Source: Sorghum bicolor
Lineage: Eukaryota; Streptophyta; Magnoliopsida; Poales; Poaceae
Assembly: GCF_000003195.3 (NCBI RefSeq)
Contig: NC_012872.2
Location: forward strand, 56,401,695 to 56,465,694
Reading direction: 5' to 3'
Length of the DNA: 64,000 bases
Below are positions 46,380 through 59,239 of this stretch, in pieces. A program made the position numbers and the translations under genes. A model generated the notes under the pieces. That model had not been told where the DNA came from. It did not search any database and saw only the letters and a list, made by a program, of their open reading frames with translations. The stretch's first letter is position 1; every line of letters begins with the position of its first letter.

Positions 46380-47165
46380 TGACCACATGCATGCACCTGA
46401 GTTCTGAACCGAGTAGAGAAGGCAATGAACCACGTGCACGCGAGAATTAGCTGCTCATGAGTGGGCACGCACGAACGCATATATTCACTCGCCCACACGG
46501 CCACGGGTGGATCAGTGGATCATGCCTCGCTTTCGGAACGATCGAATTTATATGTGAGCAAGTGTGACATGACACCATTTCGATCGCAGGTTGTAAACCG
46601 TCCGAGTCACAGGCTCCCAGCCCCAACCCCGCTCTGTCTTTGGCGGAACCGACAAGGCGTCGACACATCGGGGACACGCATCCATCAGATCGCCGGAAAT
46701 TGGCGCACGGGCACCGGGTCCGCGCGCCGCCGCCGCCGCCGCCCCGCGGGCTCCGCACCACCACCACTACCCCGGCCCGCGCGGCTGCACCTGGCACGCA
46801 GGACGCCACGCAGTTGCACGCACAAGATCCTCGCGCGCGCAGCAGAGCAGCGCAACATCGTCGCATCGGCATCGATATCATATCGCCCTGCCGACGCCGC
46901 CCCGGTGCCGCGCACCCCACCCCCCACACCGCCCCGCATGCGCAAATAGCCCCCAGTACGCGACGCGAGCCGTCCGCATCCGCAGCCCCGCGGCATCGCC
47001 AAATCCCCTGGCAGGCGCGCATCCGCTGATCCGCCCCGGTACTCTCGCCGATCCATCCACCACGCCGCGCATCCTGCTATCGCGGCGGCCGCCCATTCAC
47101 ACGGCGGCCGCGGCCGCACGCACGGGCACGGCACCCCGGTCCCGGGCTGGCCCGCGGACAGCGAT

Positions 47166-47200
47166 CCTTCCCCTTCCCTTCCCTTCCCTTCCCTTCCCTT
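47166..47200 (+). repeat. (CCCTT)n pentanucleotide repeat
   Basis: About seven units. The complementary strand is GA-rich and could form a triplex-like tract. Confidence 0.9.
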
Positions 47201-49769
47201 GGGCACGATCGAGCCGGTTTTCGAGTGGGCGGCGCGGCGCGGCGTTGCTTGCGTGAGCCGATAGACAATCGCACACGTGAGATGAGAGCGGGGGGTAGGA
47301 AGCGGGCGGTCCCCACGGCCGCGCCGTAAAGCTTGACCGCGCGCCGGGGGGGGGGGCGCCTCTTGTGAGGATGACAGCTCGGGCCCGGGCCGTCCTGACT
47401 CCTGCAGCGCACGTACGTGACGGGACGGGCCGTGCGGCCACCTGCCCTGCCCATGTATTGTACTACCACTGTACCGTGCGGCGTGTGCGTACCGGAGCAG
47501 GGGGCCACCACCACCGCCGCGTCCTATAGCACGTACCTCTCGCGCTCGTGAACTGGACGGACGTTGGCGTGCGTGACGCGACACCAGCTCGCGGTTCCCT
47601 CGTCCGTTCGACCATTCACCTTTCGAGCGCTGGCTGGCATCGTGACCTGTGAGGAGCCGTGGCCGCTCCTCCAGCTTCGTACTGCTGGCCCGCGCCCGCC
47701 GGCCGTCCAACCGGGTTGCTTGTCATGGCTTGCCTTCGGCGAGATCTTTTCCGTATCCTTTTTCCTGGATTTTGAACCAAAAGGTTGTTTGCACTTTTTA
47801 CACACACAAAGTTTTGGTGCGTTCTACATCACCAGAAAGAGATATATATGAATTGGACTTTTTTTTTTGTATATTATTTAAAAACAATGGAAAATATATA
47901 TTCGTGGATCACTGTGCCCGTGTGCCTTGCTACTTGAGTATCTCTAAGAGATTAACAAAACATTTTGTAAAGGTAACTTTAGTTATTATTGAAGAAAAAA
48001 AAGTCTCTAACAGACTTTCATAAATGATTCTAAATTTAGTAGTTCTCCGTTGCATCTTTCTTGCTATTTATTTTTAAATAGTCTATCTCACTGACCATCT
48101 AATACAGAATCTGTTGAAGTACTTTTTATTAGTAATTTTTTTTATCAAATCTATTTTAGTGAGTAGCTAAATAAATAAATTTAGCTAATATTTTTGAATA
48201 ATCTTTTGGAGATGCTCAAGGAGTAACAGGTTCCATATCTGATGAACACACAGTTACGATGGAGCACGTGATGATATGGCGCTGCGTGTGACGGCGGTGC
48301 GACGAACACTGTAGCGCGATGCAGTGCGATGAACAACGCGCCGGGTACGCAGGTGTTCATATAGGAACACTGTAGTGCGATGAACACTGTATTTTGCATG
48401 TAGCGCGATGTGGGAAGACGGCGAATGGGCGATGAAGTTTGACGGATGGTCACGAGGGTGGACTGGACGGGCGGCTGATGATGAAGGGGCGACCATCCGT
48501 CGGTTAAAGTCAATAAAACTGATGCACACCTGTTAAAAGGCCATTACAAACAACAATCAAGTCAAACTATAAGTGCCGCGACAATGGCCTCGGCTTCAAT
48601 ACAACCACACATATGTAACTAGCCAGCTTGCGGCTTGATCGAGCAAAATGTGACGCTGTTATAGCAAAAAAAAAAAAAAATATTTTCTGAGAAATAGTGT
48701 ATGTTTACCGGCCATTTGCTTCAATATGTGTTACTAGCTTGTGCCTTGACCCAATAAAATGTGACATTATTATAGCTATAAAAGCATTTTTTTTGCTAAA
48801 TACTCCCTCTATGATCGCAACAACTTTAGTATCGATCATGTCAACATTTGAGATTGTTTCAAAATTCTTAAATTTAAATTTTTGAGAATTTTGAACACAT
48901 AATTCATGCTATAGCAATTTTAAACAAAAAACTTGCTAACTACAAAGTTATACATCACATTGATAACAACAATTTTTATGTAGACTATGTTAATTAACAT
49001 TCAAGGTTGTTTAGAAATTATAAATTTAAAATTACAAAATCCAAGAACTTAATGTATATTTTTGGACTATGAACAATTTCAAATAAAAATTCTCAACTGC
49101 AAAGTTACGTTGAAGATCATAGAGCTCAACAATTTTGTTATAAGGTTCATCTTCATTCGATTTCATATCAAAAAGTTATGAATTGTTTTTGAGACAACTA
49201 GGCAGAAGTTCCACCTTTGTTAATAGAGACGGTAGAGACAACTAGGCATGGACCTATGATCTTTGATTCTAAAATGATTTCTAGAGGTGGGTAAACATCT
49301 TAAATACTCACCTTTCGAAATAGTATTTTTAGAGCCAAGGAAGATACAACCTATATAATTGTTTATTTTCAAAGAATGTTCATTAGAGGCGGTATGATCC
49401 AACTGCTCTAGATTTTTTTTGCTTTCGTATAAAGTTCCCGATCTTAAGCACCTAAAGCCAAATGCTCGTGCGAACTAAGGATAGCTCAATTAATTGGATT
49501 TCTTACGATGGAAGAACTTGATGTGAGTCCTTGTATTTTTTAGATTTATTTTAGAATTTAACCATGTTCTTTTAGTGAGAGGCAACATTGCCCGTTGATA
49601 GTAAGAGGCAACCCAGCCCCGCGCGTGCCGCCGCCGGCGATGGCGGCCAGCTCGCCTTCCCCCCTCCGCTGAGCGCCCCGCAACCCCCGCACCTCCCCCC
49701 GCCCCCCGGCCTCCCTTCCTCCGCCGCCGCCTCCCGCGTCAGCCAGGGGCTGACCTAGATCTGGCCGCC

Positions 49770-51624
49770 ATGCCTGGCTCCCCCTCGTCCCTTTGCTGGC
49801 CGGCGGGGGTGGCTGAGGCCATGGAGGCGGGCTCCCCCGGGCACCTCCTAGAGGCTCTGGCCACTGTGCCACGCGGTGCCTCGGAGGCGTCCCCACCTCG
49901 CCAGAGCTGGGCCGATCTAGACGGGGACGGCTTGCCACCCCCAGGGGAGTTCTTCGCCGGCTCCTCGGGTCTCTTGCGAGCGTTCCTCGACCGCGGTCCT
50001 GCTGAGCACGTTGCTTTCAGTGACTCGGAGGGATACTCCGACCCGGAGCCCACCCCCTCGCCGGCGCCGCCCTCCTCCACCCTCCGGTTCGCGCTGCCGC
50101 CCCCGGATGCGAAAGGAAAGGCGACTGCGGAGCCGTCTTGCCACCGACGTCACCGCCGGCGCCGCCACTGCCGCGGCCAGAGGCTGCCGGTGCCCGCACC
50201 ACAAGCCGGCCCCTCTCGTCCACGGCTTCAATCGACCGTCTCGAAGGTGGAGCGTCCTCCTTTGGGGAGCCCGGCTCGGCGCCAGTCCCCGCCGGCCGCC
50301 CACACGCCCAGGGAGCTTGGCGCCCCGGACGCGGACGGGTTCTTCCCCGTCCTCAGCCGTCGCTTCGGGCAGTCCCGCTCTGCCCCGCGCTCCCCTCAGA
50401 AGGTGCCCCCGGAGCTGGAGGGCCGCTGCTTCCGCTGCCTCCGGGAAGACCACACCAGGGCCGGATGCTCCTTCCCGGAGCGCTGCTACAACTGCTGGGA
50501 GGAAGGCCACAGAGCGGCCGTCTGCCTGCGCTCGTCTCGCGCCGGAGGCGATAAGCGACGGCGCTCGGTCTCTCCGCTCGACCATCGTCGTGTTCTGCGG
50601 CGGCTGCCGCAGGGTGGGCGCAGCTGTGCTTCCACCGACACGGTGTCCGCCAGGTCGGCCTCCACTGGACGCTCCGCTACTGCGTCACCCCTGCCTCCAC
50701 CGCCGCCTCCGCCGCCACCTCCTCCTCCGTTGCTGACGGCCGAGGAGTCTGTCTTCGACCCCCTGAGCCCGGATCCGACGTCGAGTGTGAACGAGCAGTT
50801 TTGCGTGCCCCGACAGGTGGGCGGCCGCACTGCCCCTTCGTCGTCGTGCCGCGCTCCTCCTCGATCCAGGCTGCTGAGGTCGACCTGGAGCGCGCGCTCA
50901 CGGCGACGGTGGGCGGAACCAGGCCGGCGGTGTCAGTCGCCGAGGTACAGGAATACCTTCGACGCCGCTTTGGCCTGATGGACGATGAGTTCGACGTCAG
51001 GCACCACTACCCGGAGGACTTCGTCGTGCGCTTCCGCCACGGCGTTGACCGCGAATGTGTCCTCAGCTCCAGGCGCTCTGGGGTCTGACTGCCACTCCTC
51101 TGGAATCCTTGGCGCCGCACCACTCAAGCCCACCTCGCTCGCTTCCATTTCAAGGTGGTGATCGTGCTCTCAGGCGTCCCGCTGCACGCCAGGAATCTTG
51201 ATGTGGCGCAGTCTGTCCTGGGTTCGGCCTGCGTGAATCCTTCGGCTTCCGACTTCAGGGACCGGCCAGCCTTCGATGACCGCGAGTTCTTCGTGTCGGC
51301 TTGGTGCTGGCACCCGAGCTACACCCCCCTGAGGTGGTCGTCTTTATTCCAGAGCCTCCTATCCCGGGTGTGCTACCACCAGAGCGTTGGGCCAGCAGCG
51401 CTCACCTTCTGGGCCTGCGCTACCGAGTCCGCACTCGTCTCGTGGCCTACCAGGACTGGGGGGCTCCCCCTAGCTCACCCGATGCTGGGAATGGTCAGGA
51501 CAGCGACCGAGACGACGACGGCCGCGACAACCAAGGAGCGTCGTCCGCAACATCGTGCAGCAGCAGCAAGCCTCCATCGTGTGCTTGCAGGAGTCCAAGA
51601 TTGCGTCTTTCTCTGTATCTTTGA
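49770..51624 (+). pseudogene. LINE ORF1 (CCHC zinc knuckles and DUF4283-like region)
   Basis: The first frame (49770-50978) is Pro/Ser/Arg-rich, with CFRCLREDHTRAGC at about 50427-50468 and CYNCWEEGHRAAVC at about 50483-50524, then a run of about a dozen prolines near 50700. Around 50810 the frame shifts by one. The next stretch (VSVAEVQEYLRRRFGL, DFVVRFRHGVDREC, then VVIVLSGVPLHARN) looks like the DUF4283-like part of plant ORF1 proteins and has a TGA at 51086. A third frame takes over near 51301. ORF1 proteins bind element RNA. Here the knuckles precede the DUF4283-like part, whereas many plant ORF1s have the reverse order. Confidence 0.75.
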
Positions 51625-54600
51625 ACATTGATTTAACTAGCTGTGATTTCGACTACGCTGTCATCCCCGCTCTGGGCGCTGTAGGAGGGACGGTCACCTC
51701 CTGGCGTCGCGACCTGTGGAACATCCACGCCTCCTACGTTCGACGTTTCTCTGTCACGGTTAAGCTGTCTTCGCCGCGCATGCCTAGTGAACCGTGGTTC
51801 CTGACCAACGTCTATGGGCCTCCCATTAGAGCAGATAAACCCGCATTCCTTCAAGAACTGCGTGACGTGGCGGCCTCTTGCCCCGGCCCCAGGTTGGTTT
51901 GTGGTGATTTTAACCTCATTTACCAGGCTGCCGATAAGAGCAATGGTAGGCTGCACCGCAGTCTCATGTGAGCGTTCTGTCGCGCCATCGACGACTCACA
52001 TCTGTAGGAGATTGTCCTCCACGGTCGGCGCTTCACTTGGTCCAACGGTCGCGACAATCCTACTCTAGAGCGCATCGATCAGGCGTTTGCCAACGCTGAC
52101 TGGTTTCTATGTTTCCCGCGTCACCACCTGAAGTCCCTTGCCTCGGACTCTTCGGACCATGCTCCGCTCCTGCTGATCTTGAACGTGGAGCCTTGGGTTG
52201 TTCCCAGGTTCCACTTCGAGCTGCGCTGGGCCAAACTCGACGGATTCCTAGAGGCGGTTGGGGTCGCTTGGGGCCAGCCGAACCCGCTTTTGGACGCCTG
52301 CAAGTGCCTCGACCGCAGGCTGAGGGCGTTGGCTCGGGCGCTGCGCAGTTGGCGCGCCACCTAGCTAGGGAGCATTAAGTTCCAGCTTGCCGCGGCTCGT
52401 CTCATTATCCAGGAGTACGACATCGCCCAGGAGTCCCGTTCTCTCTCCCCTGGCGAGCTAGCCTTGCACCGAGAGCTCAAGGGGCATGTCCTCGGGCTTG
52501 CCTCACTCGACCGTACGATGGCTAGGCAGCGGGCTCGGACCCACCACCTGCGCGAGGCGGATGCGTGCACCAAATACTTTCACCTTCAGGCTTGCCATCG
52601 CCGGCGGAAGAATCATCTCCTGACCATATCACACGAGGGTCACTCCTTCTCGGAGGAGGAGGCCAAGGCAGAGATGGTCTACTCCTACTACAACGCGATC
52701 ATCGGCACGCCCTTCCTACGCCGGCACAGAATAAACCTCGAGGCCCTGCAGCTACCGTCCCTGGACTTGGCAGAGCTTGCCCTCCCGTTCTTGCCGGTGG
52801 AGGTGAATGCCGCGGTTCGAGCTTCTCCGTCCGACAGGGCGCCGGGGCCAGACGGTTTTGGCTCGGCGTTCCTCAAAGTTGCTTGGCAAGCTGTGGGCTC
52901 GGACATCGTTCGTGTCTTCGCCTCCCTGTGGGACTTAGACTTCAGGAACTTCAACTGTCTCAATGAAGCGTACATGGTGCTTCTCCACAAGAATAGCAAC
53001 CCACTCGGCCTTAGGGACTACAGGCCGATCAGCCTGATTCACACAGTTGGGAAGCTGTTCGCGAAGACTCTGGCGCTGCGCCTCGCACCGTGGATGCCTG
53101 CGTTGGTCTCCGTCAACCAGACCACGCTCATTAAGGGGAGAAGAATCCATAAGAATTTCAGGACTGTGAAGCTGATCTGTCGCTGGCTACATGCGAGGCG
53201 AGCACCAACAGTGCTCCTCAAGGTAGACCTCACCAAAGCGTTCGATACAGTTGCCTGGCCGTTCCTGTTGGAGGTGATGTCGAGGCTCGGATTTCCCCTG
53301 CGCTGGCGAGATTGGATCTCCTATCTTCTCTCCACGGCCACGACCAGGGTGCAGGACAACGGCCGGCCGGGCAGGCGCATCTACCATGCCCGAGGTCTCC
53401 GTCAGGGAGACCCCCTATCGCCACTGCTGTTTGTCCTCGTCATGGATGTTCTTAACGCCATGATCTGCGAAGCGGACCGTCAGGGGCACCTCTCGCCACT
53501 CTTCGGGTCCAAAATCAAGTTTAGGGCCTCCATCTATGCGGACGATCTCGTCATCTTCCTGGCTCCTGAGGTCCACGACTTCACCTGCATGAGGCAAATC
53601 CTGGAGGCCTTCGAATGGGCCTCGGGTTTGGCCACAAACGTCGACAAGTGCAGTATCACGCCGATCCGCTGCGATGACGCCATGATCGCGGACATTCTTC
53701 AAGTGTTCCCTTGTCGTGTCAAACCTTTCCCGATCCCCTACCTGGGCGCCCCCCTCTCAACCTCCAAGCTGAGCCGCGAACACGAGCAGATCATCGTCAA
53801 CAAGGTTGCCGCCAGGATCCCCACCTGGAACGGCAACCTAATGACTCCCATGGGTCGGGCCACTCTGGCTAAGTCTACCCTTTCGGCTATCCCGGTTCAC
53901 ACTTATATTTGCTGTGCTCTTTCGCCTTGGGCCATCAAGGAAATCGATAGACGACGTCGGGCCTTCATCTGGGCCGGGGCGGACACAGTCTCAGGAGGGA
54001 AGTGCAAGGTCACGTGGTCGACAGTCTGTATGCCCAAGGATTTGGGGGGGCTCGGCTTGCCCGACCTCTCCACCCTCGGCGTGGCGTTGCGCCTGCGTTG
54101 GGAATGGTTACGGCGCTCCGACCCTTCGGCGCCCTAGGCGGAATTGCCGTTCAAGCTGGACGCAGTTTCTGATGCCATGTTTTCGGCGTCCGTGCGGGTG
54201 GTCATCGGTGATGCCATGTTTCTGATGCCATGTTTTCGTGGTCATCGGCTACCGAACGACCCTATCTGTCTTCAAGCCCCAACCATCTTTCGTGCTGTCG
54301 GCTCACGCCGGAGGGGGCGTTCGGTCCGTGACACGTTACTGAATGGTCGTTGGAGGCGCGACATCACCGGCGCGCGCACCATGGCCATCATCTGTGAGTT
54401 CGCCGCCGTTTGTGAGGTCTGTCTATCCGTCGTGCTCCACCCAGGCGTGCCCGACCAGTTCATTTGGAAGTGGACAGCAGACGGGGTATAATCCGCGGCC
54501 TCGGCATACCGCACCTTCTTCTTTGGATCCACAGAGCTTGCTGGTGCCCGAGAGGTCTGGGTTGCGCCAGCCCCCCCCCAAGGTCAGGTTCTTCTTTTGG

Positions 54601-55027
54601 TTGGCACTTCGTGGCAGGCTCTGGACGGCAGCGAGGAGGATGTGCCACGGTCTCCAGTCCAGCGCGGACTGCGCCCTGTGCGGCCAAGCTGAGGAGACGG
54701 TCGATCACCTACTCTCCTCCTGCGTCTTCACCAGAGAAGTTTGGTTCCACATCCTTCAGAGAGCTAACATGCAGCAGCTTGCGCCCGGCCCAGCCGCGCC
54801 TCTGGTGGCTCCAGGCAAGGCCGTCGGTGCCCACGGCTCTTCGGCGTGGCTTTGACGGCATGGTTTTGCTGGTGTCTTGGGAACTTTGGAAGGAACGAAA
54901 CAGCAGAACCTTCGACGGAATTCACGAATCGACCTCCCAGGTGCTGCTTCGAATTCGGAACGAGGCCAAGGCCTGCATCTTGGCCTGCTACAGCAAGCTC
55001 GCGCCACTTTTCGCGGTGCTCGCGTAG
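51540..55027 (+). pseudogene. LINE ORF2 (endonuclease, reverse transcriptase, zf-RVT)
   Basis: One frame carries the endonuclease (CLQESKI, TNVYGPP, CGDFNLIY, SDHAPLLL) and RT (YRPISLIHTVGKLF, KVDLTKAFDTV, GLRQGDPLSPLLF, and YADDLVIF at about 53535-53558) up to 54137. In-frame stops lie at 51969, about 52003, 52362 and 54135. The C-terminal zf-RVT motif (FFFWLALRGRLWT, CALCGQAEETVDHLLSSC) lies in another frame (54343-54855). A small repeat of TGATGCCATGTTT, three copies within 54170-54240, marks a local rearrangement near the break. ORF2 nicks target DNA and primes reverse transcription there. Confidence 0.9.
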
Positions 55028-55226
55028 CGGACACCTCGCGTTCTTCTTCTGTAGCGCCATTTAGTTTGTGCTTAGTTTTTTCCTACAGCTGCACCGTTCA
55101 AGCCGGTGATTTGTGTTTGTGTGACCTGTTGTAACCCGGTGCATCTCGCTCACGGTTACCCCAGGAGTGTTCTTGAACTTTTTCTCCTTAAAGCAATACA
55201 AGCCTTCGGCACGTTTTCGAAAAAAA

Positions 55227-55490
55227 GACCAAATCCCAAATTATCAAAAGTATATGACGATACACAAGTACCGGACGTCTCTACGGGGCAAATAACGAAC
55301 GGGAAGCAGTTTTTTAGGGTCTACATGTTGGGCATTGCTTATCTACACTGCATTGTATTACCGTAACGAACGTCGTTCTATCAATTATTACCAGAGACAC
55401 AATTGACACGTCCAGTATTATCTATACCGTCAAACTATGGCTTTAAGATCCGTACTGGGTTGATGATGGGAGAAAGAGGTTTCGTTCACT
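55227..55490. other. Unassigned junction between LINE and gypsy element 3
   Basis: About 260 bp after the LINE A tract show no LTR, no PPT and no recognisable coding sequence. It is where the 3' LTR and the accessory gene's first exon of element 3 should be but are not. Confidence 0.5.
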
Positions 55491-58350
55491 CATTCCTACG
55501 GAGCTATGCCCCACATTGATACTTTCTGCTCCTACTTTGAGCTCCAACGTAAGCCTAAGAAGGTGAAGGATGCCAAAGGAGTGGATCGCATTGCACAGTT
55601 TGGAAGCTGCGCGTTCATGCCACGCCGCACGATGCCTGGGCCAAGGTGTGAGATCTCCTACTGCCAAAAGGGCAAGTGGGAGAAGGATTGGATGAGGGCC
55701 TGGTTCTATGTGAGGACCCCCGCCGCGTCGAAGACTCTGGAAGATGGTCGGGTTGATAAGGTGTCCCCGTACGCGTCGAAGATGAAGGAGTTGAAGCCTT
55801 TTTCCAAGGTTGATCCTTCGCAGCCAATATCGGAGGAACGATTGGCTTGCGACAAGGCCTTTGCGCTGGCCTGCCGACACTCCGGGGGTCGGGATTTGGT
55901 TGAGGAGATGGTCGCTGGCGACTACTAGCCTCTTGGCCGCAGGGCTGACGAGTTCACCATTGAAATGGTGCAAGTGCCGGTGTTTGGCCCTCCGGAGGGG
56001 TTGCCGTTTCCTCGGTTTCACGCGGGTTTGCCGGAGGGCGAGACGAAGGAATCTTTCCTCGATCGCGTGGAGGTTTCGGCCCGGAGGATCGTTGGGAAGA
56101 TTTCGGAGAAGGAATATCTTCAGCGGAAATCCGCGCTTGGGACGATGCCGCGTTTCAACCGCATTTTTGAAGAGCTGGGGATTGAGTACAATGATTATGC
56201 TATTCCTCCGGATGTCTTGCTTGGCTTGGAGAAGAAGAAGGATTCTTCCAAGGTTGTTTCCTTGGCCGAGTCGAAGAAAAGAAAGGGCGTTGGTGCCGTG
56301 AAGCAACTTGCGAAGAAGCACAAGGCGGAGGTTTTGCTGGAGGCTCCGATGGAGTCTTCCTCCGCTCGATCATCCGCTGCCGAGTCTAACTCGGTGGACT
56401 CTACGCCTGCGGAGGTTGAGGAGGTCATGCCTGCTGGCGGCGGCCTTGAAGTCCAGATCTCTCGCGCGGTCTCGTCTGTGCGCGTGCCTTTCGCGTCGCT
56501 TCTTGGGGAGGAGTCCTCCGATGCGGAGGCCCCTAGGTCGAGTCCTGCGCGGGTGGCGAGTCCTGCGCGGGAGGCTTCTGCTGGAGGAGGATCTCCGCCG
56601 AAGGAGGGGCAGGGGGATTCTAGTGATGAAGCTGAGTCCGTCTCTGTTCGGAGGATAAAGAGGGTGGAGGATCCTCCGCGCCCGGGTGGAGATGATATAA
56701 ACTCATTGTACATGGGTAATGATTTTGTTTTAGTTGATTCTTGGTTTTTCTGCATATTTTGATTGCCTTGGTCTCATATTTTTTGTAAATTTTTCAGAGG
56801 ATGTTGTTGCTGGGCTGGCTACCGCGGAGGAGTTGGCTAAAGGCGTCAGCATTGCGCAGGAAGGTCTTGCTATTCCTCTGCCTCGTGATCCTACGCCCTC
56901 TGCGCTGGCTAGCAGGCCTTCACCCGCTGATGTACTTGGTCCCGGTAAGTTTCTTCTTTTTGGTTCATTTTAGTGGATTAGTTTTTTGTGTTTTGCGCTA
57001 AGGTTGGTTTTGGTTTTGTGCAGGTGCTTCTGATCCTTCGATCACATGTTGGACCAATGCCCTGCGCGAGGTTCATTCTTTTGTCGGAGGTTTGTTGCCT
57101 GGCCTCCGCTATATGTATTTTTGTTCTTACGCTTTTTTCCTTACTTCTTTTTGCTTTACAGATCATTTTCGTCAGAAGCTCCGCAACATGGACTTTGATA
57201 CGCTTCTCCGCGTGCAATATGAGCACCACAACCTTGTATGTTTGAAATTTGTTTTATTTTCCTTCGCCGTTTTTTGTTCGGAGGTTGGTTGTAATTTGCT
57301 TTTTGAACAGGGTCATCACATGGCTGCCGCCTTGGAGGAGCGTTGCTCCCGAGAGGTTATTTGCCAGGATGAAGCTATTGGTGCTCTGAAAAAGGAGAAC
57401 AAGACCTTGGAAGCCGAGAAGGCTCGCCTGTTAGAGGAGGTTAAGGGATTTGCTTCCATCCGGCAGGAGGTTGAGTCTCTGAGGAAGGAGAGGGATGATT
57501 ACAAGTCTGGGTCGGAGGTTTTGAGGAAGGAGAAAGAGGACGCCGAAGCTTCGGCTGCTCTCCTACGCACGAGTGCCACTGAGGCGGGCAGGGCTAGGGA
57601 CTTAGCCGTGCAGCGGGCTGAGAAAGCCGAGGACATTGCTGACCGCCTCCGCAAGGAGCTTGATGCTGAGCGCGCGTCTACGACTGCGATGCAGACTCGT
57701 TTGCGGAAGGCGGAGGCGGAGGTTGCGGATGTTGTTGGGCTCTACACCGACTCGATGGCACAGTTCAGAGGTAGCACCTCTGCTCCTCTGCCCAGCGGCG
57801 ACGTTGGGGCTAGCCTCGCATGGCTAAAGTCTCATATCCGCATGCTCCGTGACTTTGTTGGGGGTGCTGTTGATTTTGGGGCTTTGGCCGCGGTTAGCTC
57901 CTTCGCCAGACTTTTGCGCCGCGGAGGTTGCTCTCACGCCGAGGGGGTTGCGAATTAGGAGTTTGCCTCGGCGGAGGATGTTGGGGAAGGAACCTTAGGC
58001 CTGCGCAAATCAGTCCGGAATTTTATAAGTTCGTTCTGGATTAGGTTTGGGCGGGCTGAGGCAAAGAAGATGGCGGAGGCTCGCCGCGCTGAGGTACATG
58101 TGGTTTGACTATTTCTTGGTGTACTGTGTTGATACTTTGCAATGTTTCTCAAGTTTATCGTTTTTTAGGAGATTTCCAAGAAGAAAACTAAGGTTGATAA
58201 GGCCGGTCCTTCGCGCCCCCTTAGCGAAGCACGTCCTTCGGCCTAGGCTGATGCTGAGGTTCGTGACGCTGGTGCTAAAGCTCCGGAGGGATCTGGTGCC
58301 AAGGCTTCAGAGGAACCCCAAGCTCCTGCTTCTCCTCCGCCTCAGGTGTG
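55491..58350 (+). pseudogene. Antisense accessory gene, Transposase_28-like with long coiled coil (5'-truncated)
   Basis: It starts mid-protein at GAMPHIDTFCSYFELQRK, which aligns with EPHFDLFRYLFCLRKK of the element 1 accessory protein. It runs on as KGKWEKDWMRAWFYV, the position of WYRKWFYV there, to a TAG at 55926, then resumes in frame to about 56714, where a Ser/Pro/Glu-rich region ends at a GTAATG donor. Exon-like pieces follow at about 56799-56944, 57024-57089, 57163-57235 and 57311-57957, each bordered by AG and GT. The last is a heptad-rich coiled coil (LKKENKTLEAEKARLLEEV, RLRKELDAERAS). A further piece (to 58350) is basic and then Ala/Pro/Glu-rich. TAG codons at 55926 and 57955 break it. 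Function unknown. Confidence 0.7.
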
Positions 58351-58518
58351 AGGTTTTTTAGTTTGTAGGTTTTTCTTAGTTTTTTGCGTCTACTGCGCAT
58401 GCGACGCTTTTTGGTAAAAAAGGACGGAGGTTTTGATTAGCTTGTAAAGACTGTTGGAAATGTAATATATCGGGTCTTTTTTGGATGAACGTTTGTTTTA
58501 CGCTTTTATCCTGCGCAG

Positions 58519-59239
58519 GTCTTTAGTGGAGGACGTGCGCAGGATCATTACGAGACTCTACTTTCAATTTTCTACGATGGAATTTATGTTTCTGGCGAGT
58601 TGTGGGAATATTGGCGAATTGCTTTTCCTAACATGAGCGTGGTGGATATGTTTGAGTTTGTTGAATTTGACATTGATGACGAATGATCTGAATTCGTCCG
58701 GTCGCTTGCGTGCCGAGGTTCTTCGCCTCCGGCTTAGGTAGTTATTTGCTCCTTTGCTTTTTGCATTATGTTATGTTGCTTTCTTGTTCTAACTTGGTTT
58801 GTTGTGTTCCTGCAGTCATCGTACCCGATCCTTCGCATATTTGGCGAAGATGATGGTTTATGTTGGCTGCCGGAGGATCCTGCTGTTATGGCTGAGCGCT
58901 ATCTTCCTGGGCGCCGGGAGGTTTGAAGACTGGATCCTACGTCTTAGTCTCTTTTCTTTGCTTGGGCAACGTTAAAAATTGTTTCAACTTTTTTCTCAGG
59001 TTGCTAGATCTCCTCCGAGGCATGATGTCCTTCCTTCGAATTTTGTCGAAGGAAGCTACGTTACCCCGGTGACATTCAAGCGCGGAGATCTGTACGCGAG
59101 GGGCTGGCTAATTGACTGGTGGCGCCATATGTGTCCTACGCGTAACGTTGATGACTTAGTTGATTTTCTTGCTCGTGATTACTGTGATGAGTTTAGGTTT
59201 GTACCGAATTCATATTTAAGAATCGTGCGAGAGTCTTAG
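58519..59239 (+). pseudogene. Unrecognised spliced coding exons between accessory gene and pol (element 3)
   Basis: Three exon-like blocks with splice borders: 58519-58737, 58816-58920 (35 codons) and 59000-59239 (79 codons and TAG). They read VFSGGRAQDHYETLLSIFYD, then ILRIFGEDDGLCWLPEDPAV, then FKRGDLYARGWLIDWW and FLARDYCDEFRF. The second and third join in phase without stops. The first has a TGA at 58684, after which a one-base shift restores a sensible reading. A CAG/GTGTGA donor at 58344 would join the coiled-coil gene in phase to this block, so it may be that gene's C-terminus. I recognise no known domain. Confidence 0.45.

Larger units (their letters stand above)
45252..49599. other. 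Intergenic DNA with a GC-rich island
   Basis: Right of 45252 is the TOM7 promoter, then AT-rich DNA to about 46300. From about 46450 to 47750 base composition is strongly GC-rich with many CpG. Long frames occur on both strands but none resembles a protein. The rest is AT-rich. Small repeats: (GGACG)n at 46358-46379, (CCCTT)n at 47166-47200, an 11-G run at 47346-47356, and a local family of AACACTGTAGCGCGATG words at 48300-48415. Confidence 0.55.
49600..55226 (+). mobile_element. L1-type LINE (non-LTR retrotransposon), decayed
   Basis: It has ORF1 with two CCHC knuckles, ORF2 with endonuclease, reverse transcriptase and a Cys-rich C-terminus, no LTRs, and a 3' end of the plant type (GCAATACAAGCCTTCGGC, then TTTTCG and an A tract at 55220-55226). 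The left boundary is uncertain and I could not find target duplications. Stops and frameshifts make it inactive. Confidence 0.88.

Noticed and set aside
46447..47805. Frames up to 341 aa in a GC-rich island
   Set aside because: Low-complexity Arg/Pro/Gly translations on both strands caused by CpG-rich composition; no homology recognised.
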